A stretch of DNA of 6,977 bases from Candidatus Aminicenantota bacterium (GCA_026393955.1 JAPKZE010000285.1:1-6977); one strand, 5' to 3'. Positions 1 to 6,610 are shown, counted from the first letter of the stretch. Notes: a model not told the origin generated them from the letters alone. Made by a program: numbers and translations.

Positions 1-384
1 CTTCGACGACGCGGCCGCGGCCCGGGCCACGGCCATGCTGACGCCGAGGATGGCGTTGGCCCCGAGCTTGCTCTTGTATTCGGTCCCGTCGAGGGCCAGC
101 ATGGCCCCGTCGACGGCGGCCTGGTCGAGCGCGTCGAGACCCCGAACGGCCGCGGCGATGGCGGCGTTGACGTGAGCGACGGCCTTCAGGACGCCCTTGC
201 CCTGGTAGCGGGCCTTGTCGCCGTCGCGGAGCTCGAGGGCCTCGTAGACGCCGGTCGAGGCGCCTGACGGGACGGCCGCGCGGCCGAAGGAACCGTCGGC
301 GAGCGTGACCTCGACCTCGACGGTAGGATTGCCGCGGGAATCGAGGATCTCGCGGGCATGGACGGTCCTGATGAGAGCGGACAT
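1..384 (-). CDS. eno: Enolase, N-terminal part (runs off the left edge)
   Basis: Enolase (phosphopyruvate hydratase) interconverts 2-phosphoglycerate and phosphoenolpyruvate in cytoplasmic glycolysis. Only the first 128 of about 430 residues are present. The reading starts at an ATG ending at 384 and shows family landmarks in order: REILDSRGNPTVEVEV at residues 11-26, the mobile substrate loop VPSGASTG at 38-45, and LDGTEYKSKLGANAILGVS at 98-116. The last is a near match to the usual DGTxNKSxLGANAILGVS, with Tyr in place of the usual Asn. The catalytic acid/base and Mg-binding residues lie in the missing C-terminal barrel and cannot be checked. The start is supported by AGGAGG at 391-396, six bases upstream. 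An extended -10 promoter (see 414-443) would give a leader of about 20 nt. The truncation is only the window edge; the frame is open to base 1. Confidence 0.97.
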   Translation of the reverse strand, partial: MSALIRTVHAREILDSRGNPTVEVEVTLADGSFGRAAVPSGASTGVYEALELRDGDKARYQGKGVLKAVAHVNAAIAAAVRGLDALDQAAVDGAMLALDGTEYKSKLGANAILGVSMAVARAAAASSK

Positions 385-413
385 GGGTGGCCTCCTGATC
401 GTTTCGACGAGCC

Positions 414-443
414 ATTCTAGCAGATGGGGCCGGCGATTGACAA
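414..443 (-). promoter_or_regulatory. Predicted sigma70-type promoter for eno
   Basis: Read on the minus strand, TTGTCA (443-438, 5 of 6 to consensus) is followed by an 18-nt spacer and TAGAAT (419-414, 5 of 6). An extended -10 TGC stands immediately before the hexamer (422-420). Transcription would start near 407, about 20 nt before the eno ATG, leaving room for the AGGAGG site. The -35 overlaps the -35 of the opposite promoter. Prediction only; it assumes a standard housekeeping sigma factor. Confidence 0.6.
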
Positions 444-465
444 CCGGAGCGGCCGATGTTAAAAG
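437..465 (+). promoter_or_regulatory. Predicted sigma70-type promoter for mgtC-rdgB
   Basis: A perfect TTGACA (437-442) is followed by a 17-nt spacer and TAAAAG (460-465, 4 of 6). An extended -10 TGT occupies 457-459. The predicted start near 472 lies only about 13 nt before the mgtC ATG at 485. The purine-rich stretch at 461-469 would then lie mostly in the promoter rather than in the mRNA. The weaker -10 makes this less certain than the eno promoter. Confidence 0.5.
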
Positions 466-484
466 AGGATGACAAGATACCGCC

Positions 485-1132
485 ATGGAGATCCTCCAGG
501 TCCTGCTCAAGCTCATCCTGGCCATCGCCCTCGGCGGCCTCATCGGCCTCGAGCGGGAGGCCAGCCAGAAGCCGGCCGGCTTCCGGACCAACATCCTCGT
601 CTGTATCGCCGCGACCATGATGATGAGCCTGGCGACGCTCCTCGTCGAGGACAAGGGCGGCAATCCCGACACGCTCGTCCGCATGGCCGCGGGGGTCATC
701 ACCGGCATCGGCTTTCTCGGCGCCGGGACGATCTTCCAATCCCGCGGCATGATCGCCGGGCTGACGACCGCCTCGACCCTGTGGGTCGTGGCCGGCCTGG
801 GCCTGGTCATCGGCGCCGGCTATTACGTCCCCGCCCTCATCTTCACCGCCCTGATCATCACGACCCTGCTCGCCTTCGGCCGGATCGAGAACGCCTACCT
901 CCACAAGTCCCAATTCCATTACCACCTCAAGGTCAAAGCCCGCCCCTACATCCTCTCGAGCCTCCGCAAGCTCGCCCTCCACCACGGCGTCCGGCTGGAG
1001 CGGCTGACCATGAAGCAGGAGGGCTCCTCTTACCTCCTGGCCTTCTCCTTCTCCGCGTCCGAGGATAAGGAACAGGAGTTCAACCAGGGTCTCCTCGAGC
1101 TGGCCGACATCGAAGAGCTGAAGATTGACTGA
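485..1132 (+). CDS. mgtC: MgtC/SapB family membrane protein
   Basis: The 215-residue protein matches the MgtC/SapB family: an N-terminal block of about five membrane helices (roughly residues 4-22, 35-53, 66-84, 90-110 and 115-131) and a soluble C-terminal domain (about 140-215) of the size of the ACT-like domain in longer MgtC proteins. Family signatures visible are GLIGLERE (18-25), GIGFLGAGTI (74-83) and GLTTASTLW (92-100). Known members are linked to Mg2+-limitation survival and, in pathogens, to modulation of the F-type ATP synthase. They are not proven Mg2+ transporters, and the role here is inferred only. The ATG at 485 is the only start, because an in-frame TGA sits at 470-472. No good ribosome binding site precedes it (GAGGA at 465-469 is about 15 nt away), so it may use a short leader. 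It overlaps rdgB by 8 nt. No riboswitch-sized leader is present. Confidence 0.92.
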   Translation: MEILQVLLKLILAIALGGLIGLEREASQKPAGFRTNILVCIAATMMMSLATLLVEDKGGNPDTLVRMAAGVITGIGFLGAGTIFQSRGMIAGLTTASTLWVVAGLGLVIGAGYYVPALIFTALIITTLLAFGRIENAYLHKSQFHYHLKVKARPYILSSLRKLALHHGVRLERLTMKQEGSSYLLAFSFSASEDKEQEFNQGLLELADIEELKID

Positions 1133-1808
1133 GCGGCGCCTCCTCCTGGCGACCGGAAATCCCGGCAAGGTCCGCGAGATCCGGCGCGCCCTCGAAGGCC
1201 TGACCCCCGGCGGCAGGCGTCTCGGGGTCGTCGGCCTCCCGGACGTCCTGCCCGGCCTCGCGCACGCCGAGCGCGGCCGGACCTTCGAAGAGAACGCCCG
1301 GTCCAAAAGCCTGTTCTACAGCCGGCGCTGGCCGGGCCTGACCCTGGCCGAGGACTCCGGCCTCGAGATCGACGCGCTGGGCGGTGCGCCCGGCGTCCGC
1401 TCGGCCCGCTTCTCCGCCCCGCGGCCTTCCGACGAGAAGAACAACCGCAAGGTCCTGCGCCTCCTCGAGCGCGTTCCCGCCGCAGCGAGGAAGGCCCGCT
1501 TCGTTTGCGTCATGGTCCTGGCCGAGAGAGGCCGGATCGTCGCGGAATTCCGCGGCGAGGTCAGGGGCCGGCTCGAACGCGCCCCGCGCGGCGCCTCGGG
1601 TTTCGGCTACGACCCTCTTTTCTACTACCCGCCCCTGCGCCGGACCTTCGCCGAGCTCGCGCCGGCCCTCAAGAACCGGGTCAGTCACCGGGGCCGGGCC
1701 GCGGCCAAGCTGCGCCGCTTCCTCGAGGCGAAAAAAAAGGCCCCGTCCGGAGGCCGTCCGGACAGGGCCTCCGCCCTCACTTCGGCGCAGTCTCGGCGCC
1801 CACGGTGA
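1125..1808 (+). CDS. rdgB: RdgB/HAM1 non-canonical purine NTP pyrophosphatase
   Basis: Cytoplasmic house-cleaning enzyme that hydrolyses dITP, ITP and XTP to the monophosphate plus pyrophosphate, keeping deaminated purines out of DNA and RNA. Motifs in order: LLLATGNPGKVREI (6-19, triphosphate binding), TFEENARSKS (53-62), AEDSGLEIDALGGAPGVRSARF (75-96, with the catalytic Asp at 77), GFGYDPLF (159-166) and ELAPALKNRVSHRGRA (176-191). The start must be TTG at 1125: an in-frame TGA lies at 1119-1121 and the TGNPGK motif follows at once. This TTG overlaps the end of mgtC (stop 1130-1132), which suggests translational coupling. Family proteins are near 200 residues. Here about 27 basic, low-complexity residues (201-227) are added, encoded across the terminator hairpin and into the 3' end of the convergent ComEA-like gene (32-nt overlap). 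An A8 run at 1731-1738 lies at the junction, but neither shifted frame stops soon after it. Confidence 0.93.
   Translation: MTERRLLLATGNPGKVREIRRALEGLTPGGRRLGVVGLPDVLPGLAHAERGRTFEENARSKSLFYSRRWPGLTLAEDSGLEIDALGGAPGVRSARFSAPRPSDEKNNRKVLRLLERVPAAARKARFVCVMVLAERGRIVAEFRGEVRGRLERAPRGASGFGYDPLFYYPPLRRTFAELAPALKNRVSHRGRAAAKLRRFLEAKKKAPSGGRPDRASALTSAQSRRPR
1731..1769 (-). terminator. Intrinsic terminator of the ComEA-like gene
   Basis: On the minus strand, seven bases after the ComEA-like stop, a 12-bp stem forms: GGCCCTGTCCGG (1769-1758) pairs with CCGGACGGGGCC (1750-1739), with one G-U wobble and a 7-nt loop. Eight T residues follow directly (1738-1731). This is a textbook rho-independent terminator with leftward polarity. 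No T-run follows the hairpin in the plus direction, so it should not stop rdgB transcripts efficiently, although it lies within the rdgB reading frame. Confidence 0.92.
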
Positions 1809-2088
1809 TCAGGTCCTTGATCTCGTCGAAGATCTTCTCGCCGATCCCCTGGACCTTCATGATCTCCTCGACCTTCTTGAAGTTTCCGTTCTTGGTCCGG
1901 AAATCGACGATCCTCTGGGCGACCGTGGGGCCGATCCGCGGCAGCGCCTCGAGCTCCGAGGCCGGAGCCGTGTTGATGTTGATCTTCGCCTTCGGCCCCG
2001 CCTGCTGGGCGTAGGCCGGGGCGAGCGCCAGCGCGACGATCGCCGCGGCCAGCCCGAGCGCCAGAACTTTGTGTCCGACTGTGGTCAT
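1777..2088 (-). CDS. Secreted ComEA-like helix-hairpin-helix DNA-binding protein
   Basis: Small protein (103 residues) with a Sec signal peptide: basic start, hydrophobic core at about 8-24, and AYA before a likely cut after residue 27. A single ComEA-type double helix-hairpin-helix domain follows, with NINTAPASELEALPRIGPTV at 37-56 and VQGIGEKIFDEIKDLI at 79-94. The GIGxxxA/GIGEK turns bind the DNA backbone without sequence specificity. A short periplasmic protein of this plan is how ComEA looks in Gram-negative competent bacteria, where it pulls transforming DNA through the outer membrane. Secreted HhH proteins with no known role also exist, so a symbol is withheld. The ATG is fixed by an excellent AAAGGAGGTC (2104-2095) six bases upstream. 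It lies 199 nt downstream of xerC on the same strand and ends at a strong terminator. I found no convincing promoter of its own, so both readthrough from xerC and a non-standard promoter remain possible. Confidence 0.88.
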   Translation of the reverse strand: MTTVGHKVLALGLAAAIVALALAPAYAQQAGPKAKININTAPASELEALPRIGPTVAQRIVDFRTKNGNFKKVEEIMKVQGIGEKIFDEIKDLITVGAETAPK

Positions 2089-2180
2089 GGGTGTGACCTC
2101 CTTTCGCCCGTTTCTTATGCATCACCCGTGCCATCCCCAGGGACCTCTTAACCTATTATTTTTGCGCCGTTTACGGAGGA

Positions 2181-2221
2181 GCCCCGGCCGTCCGCGTCAA
2201 GCCCCGTGGACGAACCGGGGC
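2181..2221. repeat. Interrupted inverted repeat between xerC and the ComEA-like gene
   Basis: GCCCCGG (2181-2187) pairs with CCGGGGC (2215-2221). Inside it, CGTCC (2189-2193) pairs with GGACG (2208-2212), with a 1x2 internal bulge and a 14-nt loop: 12 base pairs in all. It lies about 90 nt upstream of the ComEA-like start. On the minus strand it is not followed by a T-run, so it does not look like an intrinsic terminator. It could be an mRNA structure in a readthrough transcript or an operator. Nothing else coding is seen between 2089 and 2287. Confidence 0.5.
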
Positions 2222-2261
2222 AGAGCAGTCAACCAAGGTTGGCGGCCGAAGAAGACCAGGA

Positions 2262-2288
2262 GGGACGATCCCCTGCGGGGACGGTCCC
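2262..2288 (-). terminator. Hairpin at the xerC stop, possible weak terminator
   Basis: On the minus strand the stem begins at the G of the xerC TAG stop: GGGAC pairs with GTCCC (2288-2284 with 2266-2262) and TCCCC with GGGGA (2281-2277 with 2273-2269). They are separated by a small internal loop and closed by a 3-nt loop. The sequence after it is only pyrimidine-rich (TCCTGGTCTTCTTC), without a true U-tract. It may terminate partially or protect the 3' end of the dprA-topA-xerC transcript, and some readthrough into the ComEA-like gene is plausible. Confidence 0.45.
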
Positions 2289-3172
2289 TAGGAGCGGGGG
2301 TGGCTTTTCCGGTAAACGGTGAGCAGCTGCTGGAGGTCGACGTGGGTGTACTTTTGGGTCGTGGCCAGGCTGGCGTGGCCCAGCAGCTCCTGGATGACGC
2401 GCAGATCGGCGCCGCGGCCGAGGAGGTGGGAGGCGAAGGAATGGCGGAGCGAGTGCGGACTGATCCTGCGGGCCACGGCGGTGCGGCGGATGCATTTGTG
2501 GACCATCCGCTGGACGGACCGGGTCGTCAATCGGCCACCCCGGTAGTTGAGGAAAAAGGCCTCGCCGGCGGTCCCGCCCGCGGCCAACCCGGACCGGACC
2601 CGCCGGTAGTCCTCGAGGGCCTCGCGGGCCTTGCGGCCGAACGGGACGATGCGCTCCTTCTTGCCCTTGCCCCGGACGCGGACGAGACGCTCGCCGAAGT
2701 GGATGTCGGCGGCGTCGATGCCGACGAGCTCGCTGACGCGGATCCCGGTCGCGTAGAAGAGCTCCAGGATGGCCTTGTCGCGAAGGTCGAGCGGCAGGTT
2801 CGAGCGCGGCAGGTCGAGGAGGGCGGCCGTCTCGTCCTCCGAGAGGAAGGACGGGACCTTCTGTTCCTGCCGCGGCCGGGCCAGGATCCTGGCCGGGTTC
2901 TCGGCGATCCACTTCTTCCGGATGGCGAAGTCGTAGAACGAGCGCAGGGCGGCGAGCTTGCGGCCGATGGTCGACTTCCTCCGCTTTTTCTCGTGGAGCT
3001 CGGCCAGGAATCCGCGCAGGACGACGTTGCCGGCCTTGTCCCAGCGGACCTCGCGCTCTTTCAGGTAGGCCGCGACCTGGAGCAGGTCGCGCTCGTAGCC
3101 GGCCAGGGTGTGGGGGGAGGCGTTCTTCTCGTGTCTGAGGAAGGCCAGGAACTCAGCGATTTCCCTGTTCAT
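2288..3172 (-). CDS. xerC: Tyrosine recombinase XerC
   Basis: The 294-residue protein has the normal length for XerC/XerD: an N-terminal SAM-like core-binding domain (about 1-95, with SPHTLAGYERDL at 19-30) and a C-terminal catalytic domain. All catalytic residues are visible: Arg145 in ATGIRVSEL, Lys169 in RGKGKKER, His240 and Arg243 in HSLRHSFA, His266 in LLGHASL, and the nucleophile Tyr275 in TQKYTHV. XerC works with XerD at the dif site near the terminus to resolve chromosome dimers at division. The operon position behind topA, as also seen in Firmicutes with dprA-topA-xerC order, favours XerC over XerD or an integrase. No attachment site or cargo is next to it. The ATG start lies 20 nt inside the end of topA with only a weak GGGCGG-like site before it, so translation is probably coupled to topA. 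Confidence 0.93.
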   Translation of the reverse strand: MNREIAEFLAFLRHEKNASPHTLAGYERDLLQVAAYLKEREVRWDKAGNVVLRGFLAELHEKKRRKSTIGRKLAALRSFYDFAIRKKWIAENPARILARPRQEQKVPSFLSEDETAALLDLPRSNLPLDLRDKAILELFYATGIRVSELVGIDAADIHFGERLVRVRGKGKKERIVPFGRKAREALEDYRRVRSGLAAGGTAGEAFFLNYRGGRLTTRSVQRMVHKCIRRTAVARRISPHSLRHSFASHLLGRGADLRVIQELLGHASLATTQKYTHVDLQQLLTVYRKSHPRS

Positions 3173-5483
3173 CGGTGCCGCCCGGCCCGGCCTCGCCGGG
3201 CCCGCCCTCTCCCGGAGCCTGGGACGGTCCGGGCGCTCCGGCCGCCTCGTCCGCCGCGGCCGTCTCCCAGATCTTCTCCCGGGGCGCCGCTTCCTTGAAC
3301 GCGCACTTCTCGTTCTTGCAGTAGATGTAGGGCTCGCCCTTGATCAGGTTCTTCCGGTACAGGATCTTCTCCCCGCACTGCGGGCAGGGCCGTTCGATCG
3401 GGTCGTCCCATGAGGCGAAGTGGCACTTCGGGTAGCGGCTGCAGCCGAAGAAGTACTTGCCCCGGCGCGTTTTCCGCTTCAGGATGTGTCCGCCGCAGCC
3501 GGTCGGGCAGACGATGCCCGTCTCGATCGGCTTGTTCTTCTTGATGTATTTGCACTTGGGGTAATCCGAGCAGGCGATGAAGGGGCCGAAGCGGCCGAAC
3601 TTCTGCTCCAGCGGGGAGCCGCACTCGGGACACTTCTCGTCGAGGGGCTTCGATTCCTTCTTGTCCAGGCTTTCGCGGAAATTGCAGGTCGGATAAGTGG
3701 AGCAGGCTTTGAACTGGCCGAAGCGGCCGCTCTTGACGACCAGGGCCGCGCCGCACTTCGGGCATTTCTCGTCGAGCGGGATGCCCGTCTCCTTGACGCC
3801 TACGGACTCGCCGGCCGCCTTGAGATAGGTCTCGAGCAGGGTGTAGAACTCTCTGAGGACTTCGACCCCTTTCCGGGCGCCTTCGGAGATCTCGTCCAGC
3901 TCTTCCTCCATGCGGGCCGTGAACTTGTATTCCATGAGCTTGACGAAATGCTTGATGAGAAACTCGGTGACGTACTTCCCGAGTTCGGTAGGCTTGAATT
4001 TTCCATCCTCCTTGACGACATAGGTCCTGCTCTGGATGCTGGCGATGGTCGGCGCGTAGGTGCTCGGCCGGCCGATGCCGCGCGCCTCGAGCTCCTTGAC
4101 CAGCGTCCCTTCCGTGTAGCGGGCCGGACCCTCGGTGAATTTCCGCTTGGTCTCGAGGCCCAGGAGCTTGAGCGTCTCGCCGGCCGCGGCCTTGGGCAGG
4201 GTCTCCTTATCGCTTCCTCCGTTCGGCCAGACGGCCAGGAAGCCGTCGAACTTGACCACCTCGCCCTTGGCCTGGAAGAGGTAGCGGCCGGAGGAGATGT
4301 CGAAGGCCGTTTCCTCGATCTTGGCCGCGGCCATCTGGGAGGCGATGAATTTCCTCCAGACGAGCTTGTAGAGATCGTACTCCTCTTTCTTGAGGAAGGG
4401 CTTGACCTTTTCCGGGGTGAGCTCGATGTGGGCGGGCCGGATGGCCTCGTGGGCGTCCTGGGTCTTTTTCTTGCTCTTGTACTCGTTCGGCTTGGCCGGG
4501 ACGTGGCCCGGCGAATAGCTCTGGCCGATGTAGGCCCGGGCCGCGGCCTGGGCCGCTTCGGAGACGCGGACGGAGTCCGTGCGCATGTAGGTGATGAGAC
4601 CGGTCTGGCCGAGCTCGCCGATGGGCATGCCTTCGTAGAGCTTCTGGGCGACGAACATTGTCTTCTTGACCGGGAAGCGCAGGAGCCGGACGCCGTCCTG
4701 CTGGAGAGTGGCTGTGATGTAGGGCGGTCCGGGGTGCTTGAGCTTGGGCTTGACCTGGACCTTGTCCAGGATGAACGGCGCCCGCTCGCATTCCTCGCGG
4801 ACGATCTTGGCTTCTTCTTCGTTATGGACCTTGGCTTTCTTTTCGTCGACCTTGGCCAGGACGGCCTTGAAGGCCGGAGGGTTCTGGGCCTCGAGCAGGG
4901 CCGTGAACGGCCAGTATTCCTCGGGGACGAAGGCTTCGATCTCCTTCTCCCGGTCGACGATGAGGCGGACGGCCACGGATTGGACTCGGCCCGCAGCCAG
5001 GCCCCGGGCGATCTTTTTCCACAGGAGGGGGCTGATCTTATAGCCGATGAGCCGGTCGAGGACGCGGCGCGATTGCTGGGCCTCGAACAGGTTGAGGTCG
5101 ATCTGGCCGAGGTTCTGAAAGGCCGCCTGGACGCCTTCCGCGGTGATCTCGTTGAAGGAGACCCTGAAGATGTTCGGGTTGGCGTCGGCCAGGAGCTGGC
5201 TGAGGTGCCAGGAGATGGCTTCGCCCTCCCGGTCGGGGTCGGCCGCGAGAATGACCCGCTCGCTTTCCTTGGCCGCCTTTTTGAGGTCGGCGACGGTCTT
5301 TTTCTTTTCGAGGATGACTTCGTAGGTCGGCTCGAAGTCCTTCTCGATGTCGACACCCATCTTTTTCTTGGGCAGGTCGCGGACGTGGCCCATGGAGGCC
5401 TTGACGACGTAGTCCTCACCGAGATAGTGGTTGACCGTTTTCGCCTTGGCCGGCGATTCGACGATGACGAGCGTTTTCGCCAA
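3153..5483 (-). CDS. topA: DNA topoisomerase I (type IA) with four zinc ribbons
   Basis: Relaxes negative supercoils by single-strand passage. The 776-residue protein begins with a Toprim domain (about 3-115; Glu9 in VESPAKAKT, acidic triad D82, D84 and E88 in ADPDREGE). Next comes the type IA core with RVQSVAVRLIVDRE (166-179), the nucleophile Tyr299 in GLITYMRTDS, and His345 in DAHEAIRP. Four Cys4 zinc ribbons follow: C574/577/594/600, C618/621/638/644, C659/663/681/687 and C700/703/722/727. The final 35 residues are a disordered Ala/Gly/Pro/Glu tail. The start is TTG at 5483, directly abutting the dprA TAA (5484-5486). It is supported by AGAGGAG (5497-5491) seven bases upstream and by the expected MAKTLVIVESPAKAK N-terminus. 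The only nearby ATG (5489-5487) is the last codon of dprA and runs straight into its stop. The 3' end overlaps xerC by 20 nt. Confidence 0.97.
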   Translation of the reverse strand: MAKTLVIVESPAKAKTVNHYLGEDYVVKASMGHVRDLPKKKMGVDIEKDFEPTYEVILEKKKTVADLKKAAKESERVILAADPDREGEAISWHLSQLLADANPNIFRVSFNEITAEGVQAAFQNLGQIDLNLFEAQQSRRVLDRLIGYKISPLLWKKIARGLAAGRVQSVAVRLIVDREKEIEAFVPEEYWPFTALLEAQNPPAFKAVLAKVDEKKAKVHNEEEAKIVREECERAPFILDKVQVKPKLKHPGPPYITATLQQDGVRLLRFPVKKTMFVAQKLYEGMPIGELGQTGLITYMRTDSVRVSEAAQAAARAYIGQSYSPGHVPAKPNEYKSKKKTQDAHEAIRPAHIELTPEKVKPFLKKEEYDLYKLVWRKFIASQMAAAKIEETAFDISSGRYLFQAKGEVVKFDGFLAVWPNGGSDKETLPKAAAGETLKLLGLETKRKFTEGPARYTEGTLVKELEARGIGRPSTYAPTIASIQSRTYVVKEDGKFKPTELGKYVTEFLIKHFVKLMEYKFTARMEEELDEISEGARKGVEVLREFYTLLETYLKAAGESVGVKETGIPLDEKCPKCGAALVVKSGRFGQFKACSTYPTCNFRESLDKKESKPLDEKCPECGSPLEQKFGRFGPFIACSDYPKCKYIKKNKPIETGIVCPTGCGGHILKRKTRRGKYFFGCSRYPKCHFASWDDPIERPCPQCGEKILYRKNLIKGEPYIYCKNEKCAFKEAAPREKIWETAAADEAAGAPGPSQAPGEGGPGEAGPGGTDEQGNR

Positions 5484-6587
5484 TTACATTCTCCTCTGGA
5501 ACTCTTTCCCGGGATGCTGGACGACGGCCCCCTTCAGCTCGAGGCCGAGCAGCAACGCCAGCAGGCTGGAGACCGATAAGCCCGTGTGCTCGGCCAGCTC
5601 ATCGATGGGCAAGGCCGCGTCGACGGGCAGCTCCTCCAGCAGTCGGCGCTCTTCCCGGCTCAGAGAAGCGCCGCTATTCTCCTCTTTCTCTTCCCGCTGC
5701 GCAAGGAGATTCTCCCGCCACGGCGACGGCAGGGCTTCGGCCACGTCCTCCCAGGAGGCGACGAGCTTGGCCCCGTCCCGGAGGAGGCCGTTCGGCCCGG
5801 CGGAGAGCTCCGAGGTCACGTTGCCCGGCACGGCCATGACTTCGCGGTCCTGCGAGAGGGCCAGCTTGGCCGTGATAAGCGAGCCGCTCTTCCGGGCGGC
5901 CTCGACGACGACCAGGCCGACCGACAGGCCGCTGATGATCCGGTTGCGGACGGGAAAATTCTCCGCGAGCGGCGGGGTCTCGAGGGCGAACTCCGTCACG
6001 ACGGCCCCGCGCCCGGCGATCTCCCGGTGCAGACCGCGGTTCTCCCACGGATACGGAACGTCCAAACCGGAACCGAGCACCGCCACCGTCCTTCCCTTCT
6101 GGAGAGCCCCCCGATGGGCGCAAGCGTCGATCCCGGCGGCCAAGCCGCTGGCGATGACGCAACCGCGGCCGGCCAGGTCGCCGGCCAGCTTCTCGGCCAC
6201 GGCCCGTCCGTAAGGGGTGGGCCGGCGGGCGCCGACGACGGCCACCGCGGGATTTCGAAGAGTCTCCGGATCGCCCTCGCAATAGAGGACGAACGGAGGA
6301 TCGAAGATCTCTCGCAAGTACCCCGGGTATCCGGGGCTGTCAAGGGTCAAAAGAGTATACGCCTTCCGTCCGATTTTTTCCAATTCCCGCCCGGCCCGGT
6401 CGATCGCCCGCCCCGACACGATGGCCTCGACGGCCTCCCCGTCCAGGCGGAGCCCGTCGAAGTCGGCCCGGGACGCCCGGAAGACGTCGGTGACCGCGGA
6501 GAAGCGGCCAAGGACGCGGCGGGTGGCCGCGCTCGGGCCATAGAAGACCAGGTTAAGGGCCAGCCAGCACAGGTCTCGGTCGTCCAC
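5484..6587 (-). CDS. dprA: DNA-processing protein DprA/Smf
   Basis: DprA binds incoming single-stranded DNA in the cytoplasm and loads RecA during natural transformation; it is also conserved in many bacteria not known to be competent. The 367-residue protein has a short helical N-terminal domain (about 1-75), then the Rossmann-like core: VGARRPTPYG (118-127), SGLAAGIDACAHRGAL (147-162), GSGLDVPYP (172-180), FPVRNRIISGLS (211-222) and SGSLITAKLALSQDREVMAVPG (234-255). A charged linker (about 290-312, rich in Glu) leads to a C-terminal winged-helix domain (about 310-360). The start is GTG at 6587: GAGGAAGG (6601-6594) lies six bases upstream and an in-frame TGA at 6602-6600 excludes anything longer. 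The ATG at 6603 is out of frame. It is the first gene of dprA-topA-xerC. No standard promoter is evident upstream, only structured DNA. Confidence 0.95.
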   Translation of the reverse strand: MDDRDLCWLALNLVFYGPSAATRRVLGRFSAVTDVFRASRADFDGLRLDGEAVEAIVSGRAIDRAGRELEKIGRKAYTLLTLDSPGYPGYLREIFDPPFVLYCEGDPETLRNPAVAVVGARRPTPYGRAVAEKLAGDLAGRGCVIASGLAAGIDACAHRGALQKGRTVAVLGSGLDVPYPWENRGLHREIAGRGAVVTEFALETPPLAENFPVRNRIISGLSVGLVVVEAARKSGSLITAKLALSQDREVMAVPGNVTSELSAGPNGLLRDGAKLVASWEDVAEALPSPWRENLLAQREEKEENSGASLSREERRLLEELPVDAALPIDELAEHTGLSVSSLLALLLGLELKGAVVQHPGKEFQRRM

Positions 6588-6610
6588 GGCGCGCCTTCCT
6601 CATAATTGAA

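Noticed and set aside
469..1068. 199-codon frame overlapping mgtC
   Set aside because: Pro/Arg/His-rich shadow of mgtC in another frame. Its ATG is the one with GAGGA next to it, but the product has no family features, while the 485 frame is a clear MgtC.
2288..3172. Integrase of a mobile element
   Set aside because: The tyrosine recombinase has XerC length and operon context and sits among housekeeping genes. No attachment site, tRNA or cargo genes are nearby.
2069..3298. 409-codon open frame on the plus strand opposite xerC and the intergenic region
   Set aside because: Antisense shadow of xerC with low-complexity composition. It also crosses hairpins and the ComEA-like leader.
3420..5579. 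719-codon open frame on the plus strand opposite topA
   Set aside because: It is antisense to a complete, motif-rich topoisomerase. Its product is a monotonous Asp/Glu/Leu/Val/Arg mix expected from reading G+C-rich codons backwards, with no domain or ribosome binding site.
5669..5680. 12-mer CGCCGCTATTCT in dprA, matching an arm of the quasi-palindrome
   Set aside because: It falls in the variable linker of DprA, so a trace of element insertion was considered. However, the match ends at 12 bases and a few such repeats are expected by chance in 7 kb of biased sequence.
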